From contig NC_049987.1 of the NCBI RefSeq assembly GCF_000003815.2, forward strand, positions 5,990,784 to 6,054,783: 64,000 nucleotides of DNA. The letters run 5' to 3'. The notes beneath the pieces are model-generated. The model searched no databases, was not told where the DNA came from, and worked only from the letters and a program-made list of their open reading frames with translations. Origin of the DNA: Branchiostoma floridae. Its lineage: Eukaryota > Chordata > Leptocardii > Amphioxiformes > Branchiostomatidae. Position 1 is the stretch's first letter; each line of letters opens with the position of its first letter. Below, in pieces: positions 56,853-64,000 of this stretch. Both the position numbers and the translations under genes were made by a program.

Positions 56853-58637
56853 AGCTCAGCTGGTTGTAACATCTCGGTTCAATGCAGTCAAGAACCAGAT
56901 TCTGCAGAAGAAATTAAGGAATTTTCTGTACTAGTACTATGCAAAAAACATGAGCATCTTTTCATTATCAAATGATTTTTTATCCTACTTCCATGATAAA
57001 TATAAATGTTAAAGACTTTTAATTTTGTACACTGTATTTTACTGTTACTGTGTTAGTTTAAGATTTTCATGCCATGAATCATGGTGTTTTATATTCAATT
57101 TAGTGGTTGACACAATAGACTGTCAGTGTCAATCACAATCAGCAGTTAAACCAATCATAACATGACATTTAGCAGATAGTCCAATAAGAGAGTAGCTGCA
57201 TATCCATCAAATACTTGCATTTTATGTTTTCATTCTTCATTTCTATGTTTTGATAGAGGTGGACAGAACAATGGGATTGTTCTATCTTATAATATAACAC
57301 TGTAGTAATATTTCTGGTGTCTTCAATCTACAGTGGATGCAGGTTACCACAAAACTGCGAAATTAAAAGTAAAAACTACTGCAAAAGGTTCCACAGTACT
57401 CCATATTTTTTGTATTAAAGTACGCACTTTTTAAACAAAATCCGAAAGTGCTTATTTTCTCTGGATAACTTTGATTTAAGTACAGATACCCAGGGAAGGA
57501 AGTAAAACACTATAAATCCAAATTTATCCCATTCAAATTATGTTCAAGATAGAGAAGGGTTGCATAATCTATTCTGAAGTATTCAGATTCCATTTTACGT
57601 CCCAAACAGGCAAATTTGTCTGGAACTTGCCCCAGATCGAAGGTGCATAATCGTCACAATAGTGAATACAGAACAAAACTTTGCACATACACGTACAGTT
57701 CTAACGCTTGTAACCCTGCCCTTCTGACGAGAACTCCATAAGCATGGGAATCACGTCCACCACTTCCTATATATGAATGGAGGTCAAAGCAGCAATTTTA
57801 GGCCTTTGGGACAAACAGGTGTTCCTAAATGTTTGCATCCATTTTCCATACAAAAAGCTACTTGAAATTCAACCCTTTTGGCTTTTGCTGCTCGGGCATC
57901 AAAAATCCAATAGTGTGTGTAATAGCATGGAATGTTACCTCAAGGAATAAATGCATCTAAAGATATTCTTCAATTTCTTACATACATATATTACAGTTTG
58001 GGGTTGCACATTATATACATAATAATTAATTTTTTTTATATGCATCAGCAGTTTAAAGGGTTCATAAAATCTCCACAAAGCACTACACAAGCAATTATTA
58101 GTACATCTTAGTACAGTAGACAAGTAGGTTGTTCCACATTCGAGACATATTGGTTGCCATGATAATTTCCACTTTTCATGAGGTGAGGTGAGGTGAGCTC
58201 AAACTCTAGGCATACACATTTGAACACCATAATACCTACCCAAACAATTTATCAGAAACATTAACTTGAAACCATCGCCAACTGTCAGAGTCAAGAAGAA
58301 CAACATTTGACATTGAACTTCTAATTTTTCTGTCAGAATGCCCCAGTAATTGTCCAACCTCAAAACAGGGTTCAGCGAAATCCCCAGAAGGCACAAAAGC
58401 AGCAATTATGGTCTCCAGCGAGGGGGGGATAATTAGGCGATGACGCAGGCAGGGGAAATGTCAAGCCCTTAAAGATCAACCCAATAACTTTCTTCCCTGA
58501 GTCATCGCCAGGCATACCTTCAAGTGTGCCAATGGGCGCGAAACTTACCAATGTCACACCAATTCAATTTGTCTGATTCTTAAAAATCAAGGCAATCCGA
58601 GTAAGGAAGTAGGTGGACTCATTCTCTTCATGCATGC

Positions 58638-58885
58638 ATGCATGTGCACACACACATATGTACACACACACGCACACACAAAGCACATACACACAAACAC
58701 ACACATGCCTCTAAGCATGCGCGAGCATACACACACACACACGTACACGCACACAAACACACACACACACACACACACATGCATCTAAGCATACACATGC
58801 ACGCACGGGCACACACATGCACGCACGGGCACACACACCCACACACACACATACATGTACACACGCGCACCACACACACACAAAT
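58638..58885. repeat. (CA)n microsatellite with ATGCACGC variants
   Basis: Almost continuous CA/CG-type dinucleotides, with two direct copies of CACATGCACGCACGGG near 58795-58830. Long open frames here on both strands are low-complexity shadows. Confidence 0.93.
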
Positions 58886-59333
58886 ATATATTACTACTTT
58901 CAGACTAGTTTCAAAATGCTCAAGAACCAAAAAAATAAATTGGATATGGCCCAAATCTGAATCAGCCCAGGTCAACTGTACTGACACATGTGCATCTACA
59001 TGTAAGCACTCAGAGCAATTACTGAAATTGTTCATGTCTGCTTGCTGGAACGCGAATCGTACCCTAAGAAAAGAACATCACCTCAGCGTATGGGTCAGGA
59101 TTTTACTTTTAAATCTCATGCTAGATCTACTTAATATGCAAATACACTTGAAACTATTCCACTTTCTTGTCCTTGACCTAAACAGACTTGAAATAACAAT
59201 TTATCATTTAACTCTTATGTTGTGGCAGTTGCATTGGAAATGTGTGGTCATTTATGATCCTAATGAAAGCTAGAGGTGGTCAACTTAAAATTCATTGAGT
59301 TTTTGATAGTCACAGTGAAGTTCTCTCGATGTA

Positions 59334-59681
59334 CAGGGCTTGAAATACTTTTTTCTGCATACCTGCACTGGCGCAGGAAACATTGAGAATTACCTGCACC
59401 AGACAAATTTTACCTGCACCATTCAGAATTTAAGAAGTATGGATCATGCTAAAATTATTCAGGAACCATTGCTATTTTTTTCTTTTAATTAGTTTTATAC
59501 TTTAAAGCCAAAATAAAGGTGGTAGAAGTCAATGCAGCTAATAACAATCCATATGATATACACCTACATCATAGGACATGGACCAGTGCAGGTTAGGTGT
59601 AGGTAGAGAAATCCCTGCACAGCTCCAAATTTACCTGCACTAATCTGCATAGCATATACTGAGGTGGTATTTCGAGCCCTG
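59334..59681. mobile_element. CAGGG-ended element
   Basis: CAGGGCTTGAAATACTTTTT...GTATTTCGAGCCCTG, filled with TACCTGCAC motifs. Flanks ATGTA and ATCTA match at 4 of 5. A fragment of the same interior occurs at about 41645-41740. Confidence 0.7.
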
Positions 59682-60327
59682 ATCTAAAACCTTCCTTGTG
59701 TGTTTGCATGACTGAGGCAGTCTGTCCTTTAGCATGACACAACAGACAATCATGTTACACAGAATGGCATTTTTGCTTGCCACCAGACACAAAACTTGTT
59801 ACTTTACACTTGTTTTGTTTACGTCTTGCCGCCCACATTGTTTGTCAAAATACACTGGTACCCCTCAATGTGTATTTCAAGACTGCAGCCAACTTCTAGC
59901 AGGTGAATGAAATGAACTACCGCCAGAAGGAAGTCTCAAACACAGACGACTAATGGGAGATTGGAGGCCAAGATCCATGCATATATATTTGTGAATCTTA
60001 TTAAAAATGGTCTTTACATGGTGTGAAAAACTACTGTTCATCAAGCCATGATAATACTAAGCCTAAATTATCTGAAAGTAGTTTGTATAACTGCCAATTT
60101 TTTTTTAGACACTAAAAATGGGCACATACAATTAGAACTGGCTATATTATACTACAAGGTATATGTTATGCCAAAGAGCAGGTATACCAGTTATCATCAT
60201 CATCTTTATTTGGTTCCATTTTCCATATGGCTCAAGTAGGCATTCAAAAGTGCAGGATGCATCCTTTCACATCTATACAGGCTATACAATTCAGATATGT
60301 ATTACAGTCCATACAAATTACAACATA

Positions 60328-60490
60328 TAATCTCCAGGCAGATTTTCCAGTGGCATAAGATAGTATCAAAGCTGGTGAAGGAGTATAGCCGGCCAAAGGG
60401 AATCATCAGCCTCCGGTAGCCAAACACACTCCAATCCTCTGGCAGCTTATGATACTATCTTATGCTACCGTAGGATCTGCTTGGAGATTA
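60328..60490. mobile_element. TAATCTCC foldback element
   Basis: TAATCTCCAGGCAGATTTTC...GATCTGCTTGGAGATTA, the same family as 14725, with AAGATAGTATC / GATACTATCTT inner arms. No clean duplication is seen. Confidence 0.72.
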
Positions 60491-62423
60491 TATGATATAT
60501 ACATATACAGAAGCTGGTGTGTTACCATGAAGGGCAGTTATATCAGCTTTGCAGATACTGATAGCAATACAGACTACATGCATTTACTGCACACAATTTG
60601 TATGTACTGAAAACACCTGAGATTACCATGTTTCCCTGCCATGTTTCTCTCCAGGGTCCAATTTGCCCTGCTACCAGACTGACCCTGTCATGTATTGTAA
60701 ACCTGAGACTAGACCAGCTTGACCTTTTGGGCTTATGTAATCTAATTGGGACACTCACAGTTATACATGTGTACGAAGTATGACTTCACCAGAAAACTGC
60801 AGAGAAAATCAAGGTGTACAAAGGGTTCTAGCTAGTGCATTTAACGTAGTGGGTTCAATACGCTAAAATTTGTGACCACTACGCTAGAATAAGGGCCACT
60901 ACGCTAATTTTAACTAGTGTAGTGGTGCTTTGCTATCATTCACTTGTTCAACAATGTCTAATCAATGTCAGAACAATGAAAAATGATATGCCATTCAAAA
61001 CTGACCAAAAAATCCCTCAAACTATATGTGATGTTGAGTGCCAACTCTACATTGTCAAAATCTCACCATGGAGGGGCCAAGAAACCCCCCCCCCCCTTTC
61101 CACACCAATCTCCTGATTGGTCGCTTTGCTACCATGCCATTCCCACTACTCCTAAATGGAATCCTGGCTTGAGCCCTACTATACAGATATTCATAGTCTG
61201 TGTGACACAAACTCTGCTGTCTAGATTGAAACTGGCCCCTCCACAAAGAGGCTGGTAAGATGTTCGGCGGGCCGCTATAACTAGTACAAGCGAGGTTTAA
61301 TCAGGCTAAGTTCTTCACATTTGAAATCCTGCAAGAATTGTTTTTGGCTATGTTCTACTTTACAGTTTACACTTCTGCTTCACGTCGCGTACAAACAGTT
61401 ACAGCCACTAATAATTTCAGGTGTGTTATAATAAAGTAGGCCCTTTGACTAGTGGACTAGTTATCATCGCAGTAAATCATTTAAGATCAAGAACATTTTA
61501 GAACATTTTTCTTTAATCAGAAGTTCAGAAAAATGCTTGAGGCAAAAAGTAGCAAAGATTATACAAAAGAGAGGCTAAATCATAAGTTCATTTTCTTAAC
61601 GAGTTCCCATTGCATATCTCAATTTCTAATACTTGTATTAATTGTTTATTTCCCTCTTTTTTTCAAAATTTATTACAATTTTAATACACACCTGCAGATA
61701 CATACAGTGGTGACTCTGTTCTTTAGGCCAGTCTATTCTATACACATTCCACAGGTGTACAATTCTTCCAATTCAGGGAACTCATAAATCACAGTATTTC
61801 ACACCTACTTGTTGCAACTTTGCATTTCAATGGACAGACAAGCCAACCATTTTGTTTCTAACACCTACTCAGTTAGAATAACAATGCACTACACAAGTGT
61901 CTGTACAAGTGTACCAATTTTTCTGTACCATCATTTACACCTGTTCTAGAGTGTAGAAAATCAATCTACTTTACAATATTTCAAATCAGAATAGACCATC
62001 TGGCATTTTACAAAATAATGTATCTTTTCTTGGTACAGGTGCAGTCCTTGGAACTCACTGTCATCAAGTACTACATATAGGGACATCCTCATTAGATAGC
62101 TAGATTGGCAAAGGTTCTTTAGTTTAGGTGTGATCAAGGACGTTATATGACGTCCTTGGTGTAATAGGTCCTTCAGTGTAATGTAACCAGCTGCTGCCGT
62201 ACCACGTGCATGCGAAGCTGCTGTGTTACGCCAAAGGGAGGTTATACCATCTAAATATAACTAATAATACAGCTACTAGGAAAGGTGCAGAATTTGGAGT
62301 TGGTGTGTTAGCTGAAGGGCAGTTATACCAGCAATACAGATACAGCTACAGAAACTATAAGGAGGCTATACCTGCTATACAGATACAAAGTCAAATCCAC
62401 ACTACACATATAATATAAATCCA

Positions 62424-62489
62424 GTTTGCAGACCCAAAAATGGTGGCCACTGTCTCTTGAGTGGTCACTATAGACAGGTTAGACTGGAA
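62424..62489. repeat. Fragment of the 178-bp MITE family
   Basis: GTGGCCACTGTCTCTTGAGT followed by GGTCACTATAGACAGGTT resembles one end of the 178-bp element. Confidence 0.5.
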
Positions 62490-62597
62490 ATGCTTTGTCA
62501 TTATGACTGCTTCAAAATGTACCCGAATGTGCAATCAAGAATCTTAATTAGATGTTTCATAGTCGTTCAATGATGTAGAAGTTATCTCTTTACAAGG

Positions 62598-62998
62598 TAG
62601 GGCTGTGTACATAAATACCCGTACCTGTACCGTACCTAAAAAACTGTTTAGGTACAGCTCTGGACCTAAACATCTGTGTACCTGTACCTGTACCTAAACA
62701 GTCCAAATCACTATTAAACACTACTTTTTAAGACTGCTGGACAAGTAAATCCGAATCAAGAATGACAATGGTGATAATCTTGCAGTTAAAACTTCAGAAA
62801 ACTTGCAAAGAAATTGTTTTGAGATTCAAATATGTAATTGCCCATACAAAGATGACAATTTATGACAATAAAAGACAGTTAGCTACATGTTTAACTTGCA
62901 TATACTTGGTTAAACTTTTTTAGGTACAGGTGCAGGTCCGGACCTGTACCTAAACCCGCGTACCTGTACCTGAAAATTTGTTAAGGTACACAGCCCTA
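62598..62998. mobile_element. hAT-like element with 8-bp TSD, GTACCTGTACC-rich
   Basis: TAGGGCTGTGTAC...GTACACAGCCCTA. The flanks TTACAAGG (62590-62597) and TCACAAGG (62999-63006) differ at one of eight bases. It is 401 bp and non-coding. Confidence 0.82.
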
Positions 62999-63614
62999 TC
63001 ACAAGGTCTTTCCTATCAACAACTTGCTAAATGACAATTGGACTTGCCAAAATGGTCAAAAAATGAGTCTGACCAACTATAAAGTTAAATAAACTGCTAG
63101 TGCTAGCAAAATCAGTAATCACCAACATACTACACTTCTAGAAAATGCTCAAGCTAGTTAATTTTTTATTAATGATACCACTAAAGATGTGTTCAGATTA
63201 TATTCAAACTAATATCATTGCACTACATTTTTTTTCAACTTTAGTACCCCTTCCACTGCGAAATTAAGTCCCTGTGAAAAAAAATTAAATCACAGAACTG
63301 TACAATAAATAAAGCGCTAAATGGCATTTCCATCAATGTGGGCATTTAAAGGTGGCTTACTCCCTTCTACATCATGTACAAAATACACTTATGTGATCTT
63401 TCAACCCCACTTCCTGTCATAAACTAAAGTACAGCGTCACTGTACAAACACACAGGACAAGGTATACGCTTTCTTCCACATGCGTCACAGAGCCCACGCA
63501 ACATTAGTACAGCCTGGGCTGGAAATACAAAAGTAAAACAGTTATCCTCAACATGTCCTACCTTTGGCCTACCCTGGGATGAAACACCTACCCACGGATC
63601 TTCCAAATTTTATA

Positions 63615-64000
63615 CGAGGGGCATTCAATAAGTAATGTCCCTGACCCATTTCCCATAGCAGGAGATTAATGAAACTTGGCACAGTTATTAGTCTTTCTCT
63701 ACATAGGAACCACCCAGAGTTATGCATTTCTCCCATCATTTGATGTAGCTCTGGACACCGTTCTTGTAGGACATCCCAGGTTGGTCCTCCGACAGGTGCC
63801 TCATCAATGGCAGAAGAGGGACGACCAGGTCTAGGAGCTGTTTCCACAGACTTCCGGCCTTGTTTGAATTCAGGATGCCAGCGTTTTACAAGGTCATATG
63901 ATGGGGCATCATCACCATAAGTTTTTTTCATTTCATCAAAAGTCCCTTTTGGTGTGCGTCCTTTCAAATACAAAAACCGGATCACTGCGCGACACTCAAC
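63615..64000 (-). mobile_element. Internally deleted mariner transposon (runs off the window)
   Basis: The 3' terminus CGAGGGGCATTCAATAAGTA is next to a TA (63613-63614). From the right edge, the - strand reads 'VECRAVIRFLYLKGRTPKGT' then 'YDLVKRWHPEFKQGRKSVET', the N-terminal helix-turn-helix of a mariner transposase. About 60 bp before the end, another frame reads 'WEKCITLGGSYVEKD' and stop, the usual mariner C-terminus. The whole catalytic D,D,D region between them is missing, so this is a non-autonomous deletion derivative. The other terminal repeat is outside the window. Confidence 0.8.

Larger units (their letters stand above)
55764..63612. other. Upstream/intergenic region without supported genes
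   Basis: No exon is supported. It contains a half copy of the GGACCTG element, a foldback near 56.7 kb, a CA microsatellite, elements at 59334, 60328 and 62598, and otherwise AT-rich sequence. It probably includes the RSK promoter and 5' UTR near 55.8-56 kb. Confidence 0.6.

Noticed and set aside
58628-59273. Long His/Thr-rich or Cys/Val-rich ORFs on both strands
   Set aside because: They are translations of a CA microsatellite.

Overview
The window is animal genomic DNA with short coding exons in long AT-rich introns, GT/AG splice sites, one 100-base assembly gap and a very high density of short non-autonomous DNA transposons. The kinase sequence is clearly deuterostome-like and the repeat style suits a cephalochordate such as Branchiostoma; that assignment is an inference and was not checked against a database.

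There are two protein genes in convergent orientation. On the + strand, positions 375-6109 hold the 3' part of a membrane-anchored glycoprotein: an E-set-like segment, a run of EGF and calcium-binding EGF modules on symmetric phase-1 exons, a Thr/Ser/Pro mucin region broken by the N gap, a hydrophobic segment and a short cytoplasmic tail. On the - strand, positions 55763 down to 10266 hold a complete ribosomal S6 kinase (RSK/RPS6KA, p90) gene. I rebuilt 22 coding exons whose splice phases all agree, giving 722 residues with both kinase domains, the PDK1, ERK and hydrophobic-motif phosphosites, the ERK-docking tail and a C-terminal STAL PDZ ligand. Only the first exon is uncertain. The two genes have candidate poly(A) signals about 40 bp apart near 6.93-6.97 kb, so their 3' ends may abut or overlap.

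Nearly everything else is intronic or upstream sequence packed with repeats. The groups seen are: CAGGG...CCCTG elements with 5-bp target duplications (hAT-like); hAT-like elements with 8-bp duplications; GGCC-ended elements with TTA/TAA duplications (PIF/Harbinger-like); TA-flanked MITEs of exactly 208 and 178 bp; foldbacks with 9-bp duplications; a tRNA-derived SINE with a 12-bp duplication; a 5'-truncated Penelope-like GIY-YIG ORF; and an internally deleted mariner at the right edge. There are also several tandem arrays, including a roughly 160-bp satellite of about a dozen units inside an RSK intron.

The most interesting signals are three. First, the 3' 93 bp of the RSK activation-loop exon is triplicated, and all five differences between the copies are synonymous. 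Second, a 632-bp foldback transposon carries a promoter-like, ATG-containing core. Third, several families of short elements keep intact target-site duplications across one gene. I saw no sign of a prokaryotic-type system, CRISPR array or operon.
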